Shown: positions 36,337-47,274, counted from the first letter of the stretch. The stretch: 64,000 bases of DNA from Panagrolaimus kolymaensis (GCA_028622995.1 JAJQJQ010000014.1:3038001-3102000), one strand, 5' to 3'. Made by a program: numbers and translations. The notes: generated by a model not told the origin, from the sequence alone.

Positions 36337-39300
36337 ATGGAAGCTTTAATTCAAACTATTAATCAACTTAGACAAATCAGTACAGTTGTTGGCCATGGAA
36401 AAATAGAATTACCTCAAATTGTTGTAGTTGGTTCGCAGGTAAAGTAAAAAAACTCGGGAAAAAAATTTAAATATAATAAATATTCCCATTTTTTTTAGTC
36501 ATCAGGTAAAAGTTCTGTTCTTGAAGCAATAGTTGGTTGGGATTTTTTGCCACGTGGTAATGGAATTGTTACTCGCCGACCTTTAGAACTAAATTTGGTT
36601 CATTTTTCCAAGGATAATCCTAAACGCATGGAGCAAGGTAGAATAAATAAATAAATATCAACTAATATAATTTTTGTAAATATGCAGGAGACTATGCAAC
36701 GTTTTTACACAAGCCTTACGAAATTTTTACTGACTTTGAAGAAGTACGTAATGAAATAGAAGAGGATACTAAGAAAATAGCAGGATCTGAGAAGGCATGT
36801 AATTAAGCAAATCCATAATATATAAAAAGTAATTCTTTAGAATATTTCCAAAGAACCAATTAATTTGACAATTTATTCTGATAAAGTGATTGATTTAGGT
36901 TTAGTAGATTTACCTGGGGCATTTAGGTTTACTGAAGAAGATCAATCTTCGACAATTATAGTAAGTTAACGAAAATTAAAAAACGGTTCACGTACGACAA
37001 AATAAAAATAATAGGTAATTTAAAGAAACAAAAAAAGAAAAAAATGGCATTACTTTTTTTAAGCTTGTCACAAAAACTATTAAAAAATTAAAAATTTAGA
37101 GTAAAGACGAACGTTGAAAGATTCATTTTTTTCATAAATTTTTTTTATAGGAAGAAATTGATACTTTAATTCAAGAATATCTAAAAAACCCGAAAGCTCT
37201 AATTCTTGCTGTCACTAATGTTAACACGGATGTCGCCCATTCTGATGCCTTACATTATGTAAGAAAATACGATCCTGAAGGAATTCGAACCCTATGCGTA
37301 TTGACAAAATTAGATATCATGGATAAAGGAACAAATGCTTTTGATTTGTTAACGGGCAGAAGAAAAATTGCACCCAACCTTTGCACTATTGGAGTAGTTA
37401 ATCGATCACAAGCAGATATTGACAATAACAAAAGCATTAAAGAATGTTTCGAAGCCGAAAAAAGATTTTTTCTTTCATACTATCCTTCATTGGCTTCAGT
37501 TAATGGGCGGGAATATCTAGTAACGCAGTTAAATAAGGTTAGTTAAATACTAAAGGCGAATTACATATTTCCATAATTTAATCACCATAACATGATAAAA
37601 CATCATTGTTCGGTAGAAGTGGTTATAATGTAAACATATGGCTCTTTTATATTTATATAATCTTAAAATTTAAGTTGTTGATAAACCACATTGCCAAAAA
37701 TTTACCTGAATTGAGAGTCGTGATTGATAACATGGCAATAGAACAAAAGGCAATATTAAAATCACTTGGCCAAGCTCCAACCGAGGATGATTCATCAAAA
37801 ATCACAACTAATAGAATTATTAGAAATTTTGCTCAGTCATTTTGTAATTTGCTTGAAGGGACTCAAAAGAAAATTGAAACTAAAAAATTGTGAGTTTTTT
37901 AATTTTAGAGTGTTAGCTAATTTATTTAATATGTAGAGTCGGTGGTTCAACTATCAATAAAGCATTCCGAGATTTTTCGTCATACAAAACAATCGAACCG
38001 AATCTTAGCCAAACTGATTACCTTAATGCATTGCGAAATTCTCATGTAAGTTTAGAACTAATAATAATGAAGTCAATGTAGAAAGTTAATTACTAATAAT
38101 TTTTCAAAAAAATTATTGATTTTTAGGGTACAAAAGATCCTATGTGGAATAGCGAGCATTGTTTTGTTGAACTTGCAAATAGTCAAATCGAGCTTTTAAA
38201 AGAGCCAAGTATTAATTTTGTGGATACAATCAAGAATTTGCTACTCGAAATCGTGGAATATTGCACGAACACAATAATTAAAAACGAAAAGAATCGTTTT
38301 CCAAGGCTTTATAATCGCATCAACCAAATCGCTTGTGATACAGTAAATGACCGCCTTCAAACAACAATGAATTTTGTTGAAGAAGTTGTTGATATGCACC
38401 TTAATTACATTAATACTCGGCATCCTGAATTTAATTTCCATAATTTTATGAAAGAAGCAAGCCAAATGACGCCGAGTCATATAGGTACTAAAATTTTTTC
38501 AAACACTACTATAGCACTTCTATAACTACATAGAATAAGAATTAGAGTAAATTATCTCATACCGTTTCCACGGAAACGAAACGGGTTAACTTCCTGTGTG
38601 ATGCAGGAAGTACTGGCTTCCTATGTTTGAATGCCAAATAGAAGCAGCTAGAAGCTTCAGCCTAAAATTGTATTCATTCCTTTTTTTGTTTTGTCTGTTG
38701 TTCATTCGTTACTTGTCTTGTGTTTTGTGGTTGCTACGTCGCAATCTTATATAAAGTTCTGTTTATTAGAAGTAGTTGGAATTCCCCTACTTCACTGTGA
38801 AAAAATTCTATATCTGCTTTATTCCCGATAATATACTTAAAATAGGAATATCCCCGTAATCGCATTTTTTGAAGGCGGTGAAGAATAATTTACTTTAAAG
38901 GAACATATCTATTTGAAGCCTTTTTGAAATTTCGTTTTACTCGTCATAGAAGTTGTGAATGCAAAGTGTGTGTTTGAATTTAACGTGTAATTTTTAAGAT
39001 TACACGTAAATTCAAATTGCCGGTTGGCGAAATGAACTTCTGCGATCCGTAAAACGAAATTTTGAAAAGACAGCAAATAGCTCTGTCCCTTTTAGGAGAT
39101 TATTTTTATTTCTGTATATAAAGGAACAATTGTTTTACAAAATAAAAACGCTGATAATCAGTACTGTCACTTTTTTACAGTGTCGACGCCGACTCCACGC
39201 CACGCCGCCAAAATACAAATTCTTTATTGCAGATTTAAATATTAAGCTTTTTTAACAAAAATTTAATTAAAATAAATAACAATAAAAAAAGTTATTATAA

Positions 39301-39815
39301 GTGGCAACTATAAATTTTAACTTTTAAAATGGTCTAATTTCTGCAATTTCTAATTTTTTTAAATTTTTTTTTGAAGAAATCGAGAAGTTTCCTGGCGTCG
39401 ACGCCAACCAAGAAAAAATAGCGCCGCCGACTCCGACTTCCACGCCGACGCGACTCCGGCGTCGGCGTCAAACCAAGACTGTTGATAATGATGGAGTTGC
39501 GAATCTAACTCCTCCACCAGATAATGATGAACTTTTACAATGCCATCAATTAAGTAAGTAGTTTTAGTGAATGAAGTCTAATATTGGAAAGTCAATTATC
39601 GATTGGGCTAATAAATCACATTTTATAATTTGTAGTGTATTTTAGAAAAATGCGTAACTGAATATTACAAAATTGTTTGTAATTCATTACAATTTATGTT
39701 GCCAAAAGCCATTATGATGAAGCTTGTCAATCATGTTAAAGACCACTTACATGAAGAATTAGAAAAGGCTAAGGGGCTTTTACAAATAATCAAAGAAGTA
39801 AATCTGCAAAACTAG
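36337..39815 (+). CDS. Dynamin-related GTPase, DRP1-type (copy 2, derived)
   Basis: Exons 36337-36438, 36499-36637, 36688-36794, 36841-36960, 37151-37537, 37675-37889, 37937-38045, 38127-38484, 39377-39553 and 39646-39815 close in phase to 627 aa. GTPase motifs are intact: GSQSSGKSS, GIVTRRP, DLPG, TKLD and NRSQ. Intron positions match copy 1, except for an extra intron at 36638-36687. The intron after 36794 appears to use a GC donor (AAG|GCATGT). The stalk is well conserved; the linker is not. Between 38485 and 39376 lies repeat DNA that I read as an intron. The next exon would add an exonised GC-rich repeat coding [16 protein letters not shown]. The GED has lost about 31 residues relative to copy 1. 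If that intron is not spliced, the frame stops at 38523-38525 and the copy is dead. Expected role: membrane fission, as for DRP1. Confidence 0.72.
38485..39376. mobile_element. Repeat-derived insertion inside DRP1-like copy 2
   Basis: Copy 1 has no counterpart of this 892-bp stretch. It contains perfect hairpins (GTTTCC/GGAAAC at about 38567, ACTTCCTG/CAGGAAGT at about 38590), a TATATAAAG box (about 38750), AATAAAA sites near 39140, a nested palindrome (38922-39065), and GACGCC-rich DNA at 39180-39212. It could be a non-autonomous transposon, a solo LTR-like piece, or several nested insertions. I found no reading frame for a transposase or polyprotein and no clear target duplication. Confidence 0.55.
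38922..39065. repeat. Nested palindrome (foldback, about 144 bp)
   Basis: Outer arms TTTGAAATTTCGTTTTAC and GTAAAACGAAATTTTGAA, middle arms AGAAGTT/AACTTCT, and inner arms TTTGAATTTAACGTGTAAT / ATTACACGTAAATTCAAA are arranged symmetrically around about 38993. This is MITE-like architecture lying within the insertion in DRP1-like copy 2. Confidence 0.75.
39180..39475. repeat. GC-rich GACGCC/GACTCC repeat pair
   Basis: Two GC-rich islands, 39180-39212 and about 39397-39472, are built from GTCGACGCC, GCCGACTCC and GGCGTCGGCGTC words in otherwise AT-rich DNA. They flank about 180 bp of AT-rich sequence and are partly inverted relative to each other, suggesting ends of a small element. The second island lies in frame with the GED-side coding exon of the dynamin-like gene. 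Confidence 0.55.
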
Positions 39816-40360
39816 TATTACTTATTTTTTTGTAAAAGGAAAAATATTTTTTAAATTATTAACTTAAATATTTTGTATTTATTAAATTTGTTATGGTGAT
39901 TTTTTGGTATTTAATTTTTTAACTAAATAAATTACTTGTTAATAAAAGTAATAATTTATGTTGCAATTTTTGAGTAAACGGACAAAAAAAATATAAAATT
40001 AATAATATTATTTTAAAGAAGCTGTAATTTTTTGTCAGATCACAAGGACCAGCAATAATAAAAAGAAAAATAGCTTCTAGAATTTTTATGGATTTAGAAA
40101 TCAATAACTTTTTTGATTGGCAATTAAATTTGTTGAATTTTTATGAGAAATAACTATTTATCTCTTGTTTGCATTTCTCACGCTTTTGTCGAAGGTAAGG
40201 AAGAAGTATGCCTCTGATTTACTTCGCTGCTTAAACACTCCCAGGAGATCAAGATGTATGCAACAAGTTTTCTACTCTTTTCTTTTTTTTTTCAAATGGA
40301 AAACGAGAGAAAATTCTTTTTTTTACATCAATGAGTTTTTTTCGGCTTCATTTGATTTTT
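39816..40360. other. Intergenic with sequence shared with 29.6-29.8 kb
   Basis: The first ~140 bp resemble 29712-29805, and about 40095-40180 resembles 29550-29630 (AACTTTTTTGATTGGCAA then TTTTTATGAGAAA). No gene is seen. It ends at the truncated receptor. Confidence 0.45.
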
Positions 40361-40819
40361 TCATTTAAAATTTGTAGCTATTAAGAATCCAAATAAATAC
40401 AATGGAATATTTGAATTTGATTTAGATTTTAACGCATAATATCTTTCCCATGTTATAACTATCATACAATCCAAATTCATAAAGGCTGAAAATGCAGCAA
40501 GCGGATATTGTAAAAATCGAAAAGTGGAATTAAAATATCGGCTAATTCCCGGCAAATAAATATATAAAAATGGATGTAATATAATTGGAGGATTCAAAAA
40601 TATTATAATTTGGAATAATATTGAAAACCCAACATTTATTATTACATAAATTCTAATTCTTTTCATGGATTTTGGAGTTTTTATAATAATTATTGTTAAT
40701 AGAATAAAAGCCGAAAATAAAGTTATTATGGAAAGAATATTACAATTTCTAGCAAAATAATATGCAAAATTTTCATCAAATATTTGATTAGCATTAAATT
40801 TATTTTTCACTTCAGACAT
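40361..40819 (-). pseudogene. Truncated Srh/Sri-like chemoreceptor (exon 1 only)
   Basis: Minus-strand open frame of 152 aa starting MSEVKNKF. It is homologous throughout to exon 1 of the receptor at 42570: shared RNCxILSIITLFSAFILLTIII, TPKSM, PGISRYFNSTF and ITWERYYAL. It covers about TM1-TM4, then meets a stop (NFK-stop) exactly where the intact gene has its first splice donor. No second exon lies downstream before the dynamin-like gene at 39815. It is therefore a 5' fragment, probably non-functional. A longer start at 40900 is in frame, but the alignment with the paralogue supports 40819. Confidence 0.78.
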
Positions 40820-41341
40820 TTTCTTTTTCTTAACAACTTTAAAGTTAAAAATAATATAAAATTTTAAAAAAAAGTAAGACCTTATAAGTGTTTTGGCCAA
40901 TAAAAGGTGAATAATAAAACTTTTTTATTGTCAAGAAAAACTTATAAACATAAATATTATCCAGCTTCATTATTTATTTGGTGTTTAATTTATTGTTCAA
41001 AGAAGCGGAGTATAAATGTTTTATTTAAATTTAAAAGAAAAAAGTTTGTGTTCAAAACAAACTTAATTGATTATTAGTAAATTTTTTATTTTAAAGTTAT
41101 AAAAATTGAAGCTTGTAGACTTTTTGACTCTGTGCAAGATAACTGCCGAATCGGTGTAAAAAGGCTATTTCTTTTTGGCATGAAAAAGCCAATGTTAAAA
41201 ATAAATTAGTCATTATAGAAATTTTTTTATAATGCAAAAACCTTTTTTTCAAAGTTTATTTACATATGTGCTAAATATTAAATGATTACAAGGAAAAAAT
41301 TTAATTTACTATTTGTTGCGTGTGATGTAAAAATGCTGGAC

Positions 41342-41347
41342 CAGGTG
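41342..41347 (-). promoter_or_regulatory. E-box CACCTG upstream of truncated receptor
   Basis: CACCTG in receptor sense, 523 bp upstream of the ATG at 40819. The spacing resembles the Sre boxes. Confidence 0.4.
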
Positions 41348-42113
41348 TTATTACAGCTTCCACAAACAGTCAATAATGTTCATGAAGAAAAAAAGCATGT
41401 TTATACTTTTTTCTTTATTAAATCTCGTGTCTAGGTTTTCATTTGCTAATCAGCTGCTCTTTTTTAATATATACATACTTCGCAGTTTTCCGCACATGTA
41501 ACAATCAACTTCTTTTTTTCTTCACCATTTTTTTTTTGAAAAATTCAACTTTGAAATTTGGTTTTAAAATAAGCAAGATTTTTTTGGTTCACAAATATGT
41601 CCATTTAGACCAAGTTCAACAAATTCTTCACCATTTTTTTTTCGGTTTAATTTTACAAAAATGTGTTTCTTTAGTTTCAAAAAACCATTGCAATAAATTA
41701 AATTTGCATTGGTGCCAATAGTTTTTCGATAGTTTTATAAATTTTAATCAAAAAAACTTTAAAGCGTTATTGATTTTCGCTAAATTTTTTCCAAATTAAA
41801 GGGCCAGAACTCTATCTTTAAAATTTCAAGAACTTTTCTGCCCCAGAAGAAATAATAAATAAACTACTAAAGCCCATTAATTTTGAGTCTAACTCATGTT
41901 TTTTTATTACTCCTCCGTTTCGCGTGTCGTAGACGTCTATTGACAGATGGCTTGTAAAAGGGTTTTAGACACGAGAATAAAAAAAAAGTAATAACGTGTT
42001 TTTTTACTAACAAACTTAGAATTGTTTTTTCATAATTTCATCACTTTATTTTTAGGCTTTTTTCCTACGCCGCCAACTAATTTTATTTTTTTTGGTATTT
42101 ATTTTATATTAAA

Positions 42114-42119
42114 CACCTG
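42114..42119 (+). promoter_or_regulatory. E-box CACCTG (distal) upstream of Srh-like receptor
   Basis: CACCTGTA, 451 bp upstream of the ATG at 42570; same distance class as the Sre boxes (453-497 bp). Confidence 0.45.
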
Positions 42120-42460
42120 TAAAACATTACTTTCTTTTATTTTTTATTTTTTCATTTAATTACGATTTTTAAGATCGCGAGCTTTATCAAACATCGCTTT
42201 ATCTCTTCCATCCAAAAAAAAAAAAAGTTGAAGCAACCGAATCAATGGTTTTACTGACTCTTAATTTTACATGGTCAAATTTGTTTTCCACCATCTCCGA
42301 TTTCAACCTTTTCCAGGTATAACAACTTTAATTCAGCAAAAATACTCAAATATTCAAATGTTTTTTGGCCACAAACCTTATTTTTTATTTTTTAATTATT
42401 AAGCAAAATATTTATCACATTTGTTGATGAAAAAATAAAATAAAACATCAATAAAAAAAA

Positions 42461-42466
42461 CACCTG
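42461..42466 (+). promoter_or_regulatory. E-box CACCTG (proximal) upstream of Srh-like receptor
   Basis: CACCTGGA, 104 bp upstream of the ATG at 42570; same distance class as the box 107 bp before the Str-type receptor at 29027. Confidence 0.45.
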
Positions 42467-42569
42467 GACTTTTTTTTACAAAAAAAAGTTTTACTTAAAC
42501 TTTGGGCAAAACTTATTATTACTTATTTTATACATATATTGTCGCCTAAAAAACAGTAGAGAAATAAAT

Positions 42570-43975
42570 ATGTCTCAAACTAAAAAATTTAATGCAAGTA
42601 AAATATTTGATGAAAATTTTGCGACAAGTTATGCTAGAAATTGTGATATTCTTTCAATAATTACTTTATTTTCGGCTTTTATTCTTTTAACAATAATTAT
42701 TTTTAAAACTCCAAAATCAATGAATAGAATAAAATTTTATTTAATAATAAATGTTGGGTCTTCAATATTATTACAAACTCTATTATTTTTGAATCCTCCA
42801 ATTGTATTACATCCATTTTTATATATTTATACGCCAGGAATTAGCCGATATTTTAATTCCACTTTTCGATATTTGTTATATCCATTTGCTGCATTTTCAG
42901 CCTTTATGAATTTGGATTGTATGATAGTTATAACATGGGAGCGATATTATGCGTTAAAAGCTAAATCAAATTCTAATATTCCATTGTATTTATTTGGATT
43001 ATTAATATTTTGTAATTTTATTGGTAAGTTTTTATTGAAGTGCCGCGATTGAGAGGATATAATCCAAATATGTAGCGCCTTAATATTTATTAAATTTAAA
43101 ATGGTTCAAATGGTCACTATTTTAAGGCTCCATAAAATTTATGATCACCAAAAATTAAAAATTAAATAAAAATTAGGAATGGTTACAAAAAATTCTTAAA
43201 AATTTTTAATACACTTTTTTTGATATTAAAGATCACGTAAAACTTTGTTGACTAACATAGCCTCTTAAAATTTATTTAACATTATGGCGCAACGCAAAAT
43301 ATATAGATTTTAGTCATAAGACATTACCCCAATAAAACTTGATTTATAGGTTTAATTATTTTAATTTTAATTATTTTAATTCCATGTTTATTTAATTCAA
43401 TTTTTGTTAGCCCTGAAGATATCTCTTTTTATATTTCAAATGAGATTGTTGGTCTCGAAAAGGAAATAGATGTTGAAACTTTAATAGTTTTTGAAAATTT
43501 ATCTAAAAATTCGATACCTTTATATATGTTATTTTTTGGTTTATTGGCAATTTTACGTGTTTTTTTAGTTATTCTAGGAATTTTATTTAATTTTTTTATA
43601 TCAAAGGAAATTCAATCAAAACTTCATTTATCAAGTAACACTTCAAAAAATAATGATATGTATCGACGAATTTTATATATTCAATTTTCGGGTTTCACTT
43701 TATTTTTAACTATACCCTGTTTTTTCTTAATATTAACATTTTATTTGGCTCATGAACCATTAATTTATGGAAATTATTATATCATTGTCGTTTTTTCATT
43801 TGAATTATATGATATTATTTTAAGTGGAATTTTAATTAAACCATATCGAAAAGTTTTATTTTCACCCTTTTATTTTATTAAATCCCGTTTATTCAAGTTT
43901 TTGAGAAACCTTTTGAGAGTTGAACAGACAAGATTAACTCCAATTGTTCCAATGATGCAAAAAAGACGGCATTGA
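42570..43975 (+). CDS. Serpentine chemoreceptor, Srh/Sri-like (7TM GPCR)
   Basis: Two exons, 42570-43023 and 43350-43975, with a 326-bp intron that is long for this window, encode 359 aa with phases closed. TM1 ends in TPKSMNRIKFYLIINVG, the T-P-x-x-M loop of Srh/Sri receptors. ITWERYYALKAKSN follows TM3. Exon 2 begins inside TM4 (GLIILILIIL). NDMYRRILYIQFSGFTLFLTIPCFF is the Q-x-x-x-x-x-x-x-x-P start of TM6 typical of Str/Srh classes. TM7 is followed by LIKPYRKVLF and a basic tail ending KRRH. It is the intact relative of the 40361 fragment, divergently oriented. Expected role: chemosensory GPCR. Confidence 0.85.
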
Positions 43976-44743
43976 AGCGGCGGATTTACTCTTAACTAAC
44001 TAAAAAGTGCCCAGAAATCAATAAAAATCTTTTTTGTGTATATTGTGATAAATAAAATTTGAACCATAATTCTTTCTTTATTAAGCCACTAATTATCCGT
44101 TATTTCAATAAAATCACATTTAACAAAAATAAAAACTTTTAAAACTTGTAAAAAAAAAAGGGGGTAAAAAATAGTTAGCAAGCAAGGAAGGACTTAACGA
44201 AAAATTTATTTCACTAATTTAATTGGTAAACATAATGCATTACGCAATAAACTGCGTTTTTCTTAAAAAAATTGAAGATCAAATCAATGAAAAAGAATAA
44301 AATAAAATAATATTTAATATTATATATTGTGTCTGCAATTTTTTGTTACAAACTATATCCTTTTTTAAGTCCATTAGTTCAATAAAATCACCAATTTTAA
44401 AGAGAAAAACTTCCAAAAATTAGAAAAAAAAATTATTTTTAAGGATTAGTTTGCTGCAAGCATAAATTTATCGAAACGAAACACTTTCACTAATTTAATT
44501 GGTAAACATTTTGAATCATGACGCGATGGGATTAGTTCTTTTTTCTTCTTTTTTTTGTGTTTAGCAAAGGAAAGGAAAGTGAAAGTGAGAGATTTAACTC
44601 TTTTAGAAATTGGTTGGTTGATGGTAGTTTTTTTATTTTCTCGGGTTAAACGAACAAAATAAAAATTTTTTTTATATAAAATACGTGAGATTTTTTAACG
44701 AGAAAAAAAAATTTGTCTGCGAATAATTTTTTTTTTATATAAA
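43976..44743. other. Intergenic, no gene seen
   Basis: AT-rich DNA. The phrase TTTCACTAATTTAATTGGTAAACAT occurs twice (about 44210 and 44488), about 280 bp apart, suggesting a small decayed direct repeat. A GAAAGTGAAAGTGAG tract at 44576 precedes the transporter. Confidence 0.5.
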
Positions 44744-47274
44744 ATGTTGGTAAATGAAAATAATGGTAGCTCAAGCTCTAAAACATCCACATCAATTTTA
44801 TTAACATCGTCGTCGATACAAGAACTATCTCCAACTCCAAAAAGAATAATAATTAAATTATTTTTGATTGGAAGCGTCTTAACTTGTACATCCAATTGCT
44901 TTAGTTCCTATGCTCATGCAGCATTAAATGGAGCTGTGATTGAAGTGGATCATTTTATTAATATTAGTTATGCAAAGCGAGGAGCTAATTTCTCTGAACA
45001 TCAAGTTCGAATTTTACGTGATGTTTTGATGAGTTCGTGGTATGCTGGACAAATACCTGGTGGATTATTTTCACCGCTTATTACAGATCGATGGGGAAGG
45101 AAAGGTAATGATGGGTTTTTTTTTCTCGATTTATTGTTTCATGGAAGTAACTTTTTTATGGCGGATTTGTTTTTCACTGACCTAGTAAAAACGTTTAGAC
45201 TTTATACCTCTCTTTAAAATATCTTTTTTATCCAGCGCTGGGCGACATCGACATGTCGATATGTCAATGTCGAAAAATCTCAAAAATGTCAATGTCGACT
45301 TTTTGGATCAACATCGCAAAATTTTTATTGCCAAAATGCTTTAAAAATTAATAAGAATTCCACTGAAAAAGGAATTTTTTAAAATTATTTTCCCTTTACT
45401 TTACTATCCCACTTCTGAAACTATTCTCAAATTAGAGAAAGCCAAATAACAATGGAAAAAATTTTTCCCTTTTTATATAAAAAAATAATGTCGATATGTC
45501 GATGTAGATAAATTTTAAAAAATGTCGATGTCGAAAATGTCTATATCGATTTTTATAAGTCGATCTCGCACAGCCCTGGTTTTATCCCACATAAATAGTG
45601 TTGGATCATGCGAGGAATTAAAACCCGAGAATAGTTTTCGTTAATCCAGATTAACACGTTTTTAGGGGCTTATCTCCTTGCAACAGGAATGATGACAATT
45701 GCAATGGCAATTCAATCCATTGCAATAATAATAAAATTACCTGAAATGCTTATGTTTGGAAGGTTGATGGCTTCATTATTTTCACCTATGTCTGATGCAG
45801 TGGCAATTATGTATCTTCAAGAAATATCTCCTCGAAAACTTCGTGGTGTTCTTAGTTCATTATTTAATACTGGGTATGCGGCGATGGCATTGATAGGAAT
45901 AATTTTGGGAATGGATTCAATTTTTGGTAAAAATTTAGTTATTTTATTGTCTATTCCTATCATACCTGGATGCTTAGCATTTTTATTTTTATTATGGTTA
46001 CCTGAAACTCCAAAATTTTTAATGATTTCTACGTAAGTTGTTTACTTTCTTGTTTAAATTGTCGTCGATCTCTTTGAACTTTTTTTTAAAAAAAGTTTCG
46101 AAAAAAAAGTTTAAACTTTTCTAAATAAAATTGATAAGCAAACCATTCATAGAAAAATTTCTTGAACGGTTAAGAGACATTTATTTTTTAAATTTTGTTT
46201 TAGTTTCGGATTTTTCTCATTTTTTTCCTTCAAAAAAATATTTAAAATAAAGTACAAAGACAAGCGAAAAAAATGTGAACATCTTAAATTTTTTCGCTTC
46301 TTTCGAAAAATTCATAAATCAATAAAACTTATTTTTTTTAATTAAAACTTTTTCTTTTTTTAGCGGAAATCAAAAACAGGCATTAAAATCATTAGAATTT
46401 TATCAAGGTATAAAAATTGAAAATCATTTAATTTTGGAAGAATATATTCGTGAATCTAAAACCGATCAAGATGACAACGATGGGGATGGAAGCGGCACAA
46501 TGTTGGATTTATTCAAAATTTCTTATCTTCGCAAAGCTTTAATTTTGTCTTACGGTGTATTTGCTTTGAGTATGGCTTTTTATGCAGCCATCCTTCAATC
46601 ATCCACTTATTTTTTCTTATTTATCAAACTTCCACAGTAAGCTAGCCTTTTAATAAAAATTTTTATATCCTAAAACGAATTTTTTTTATAGTCATTTTTC
46701 TCAAATTTTATCCACTCTATTAATGGTAACATTTTTGCTTTCTTCTTTTATTGCAAGTATTTTAATAAAAAAATTTGGACGTCGACCATTAATATTATTT
46801 TTTGGAATTGGATCCATAATATGTTTATGTATTTTTGTTGTGGGTGCATCAATAATAAATATATTACCATTTTTTAAATATATTGCCCTCATTGGATTGA
46901 TGGGATATGTATTATGTTTTGGTTTAGCTATAGGACCTATAGCATGGTTTATTCCAGCTGAATTGGTTCCACTTCGATATCGAGCAAGTATGATATGTTT
47001 TTGTCAAGCCATTTGTAGTGTAACTATTGTGGCTACAAGATTTTTAACTATTCCACTTTTTGATGTAAAGTTTTTTATATACAGTTTTTTAAAAATTAAT
47101 TTATGGTAATTTTTGTTGTTGTTTTAGTTAATTGGAGCGTATACTTTTATTCCTTTATTTATTATTCCTTCAACTCTTATTATTATTTATCTTTATTTTG
47201 TTCTTCCCGAAACAAAAGGACGCGAAATACATGAAATTGTTATGGATTTGAAATCATCTCGATCAAAATTATAA
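44744..47274 (+). CDS. SLC2-family facilitative sugar transporter (MFS)
   Basis: Exons 44744-45104, 45666-46032, 46364-46636, 46692-47064 and 47128-47274 close in phase to 506 aa, the normal length for GLUT-type carriers. A hydrophilic Ser-rich N-terminus of about 40 residues precedes TM1. SLC2 signatures run in order: TDRWGRKG in the loop after TM2, FGRLMASL and [12 protein letters not shown] around TM4-5, LPETPKFL before the central loop, KKFGRRPLI after TM8, [18 protein letters not shown] at TM10, and PETKGREI after TM12. The acidic central loop ([12 protein letters not shown]) is unusual. The protein moves hexoses by facilitated diffusion; the exact sugar cannot be read from sequence. Intron 1 holds a hAT-type MITE. 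The longer reading through 45105-45217 is intron. Confidence 0.9.
45233..45578. mobile_element. hAT-type MITE, 346 bp, with 8-bp target duplication
   Basis: Terminal inverted repeats CAG(C/G)GCTG(G/T)GCGA(C/G)ATCGAC face each other at 45233 and 45578. The flanking octamers TTTTTATC (45225-45232) and GTTTTATC (45579-45586) match at seven of eight positions, as expected for a hAT 8-bp target-site duplication. The inside is made of ATGTCGA/ATATGTC words. There is no coding capacity, so it is non-autonomous. It sits in intron 1 of the sugar transporter, clear of both splice sites. Confidence 0.88.

Larger units (their letters stand above)
40820..42569. other. Intergenic between divergent receptor copies
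   Basis: Lies between the starts of the truncated minus-strand receptor and the intact plus-strand receptor, so it should hold both promoters. It contains three CACCTG E-boxes and two occurrences of CTTCACCATTTTTTTTT (about 41519 and 41627). A GC-richer patch is at 41918-41975. No supportable exon. Confidence 0.55.

Noticed and set aside
38570..39180. Solo LTR of a retrotransposon
   Set aside because: A TATA-like box and AATAAA sites are present, but I could not find TG...CA ends, a target duplication or any polyprotein fragment; kept only as an unspecified insertion.
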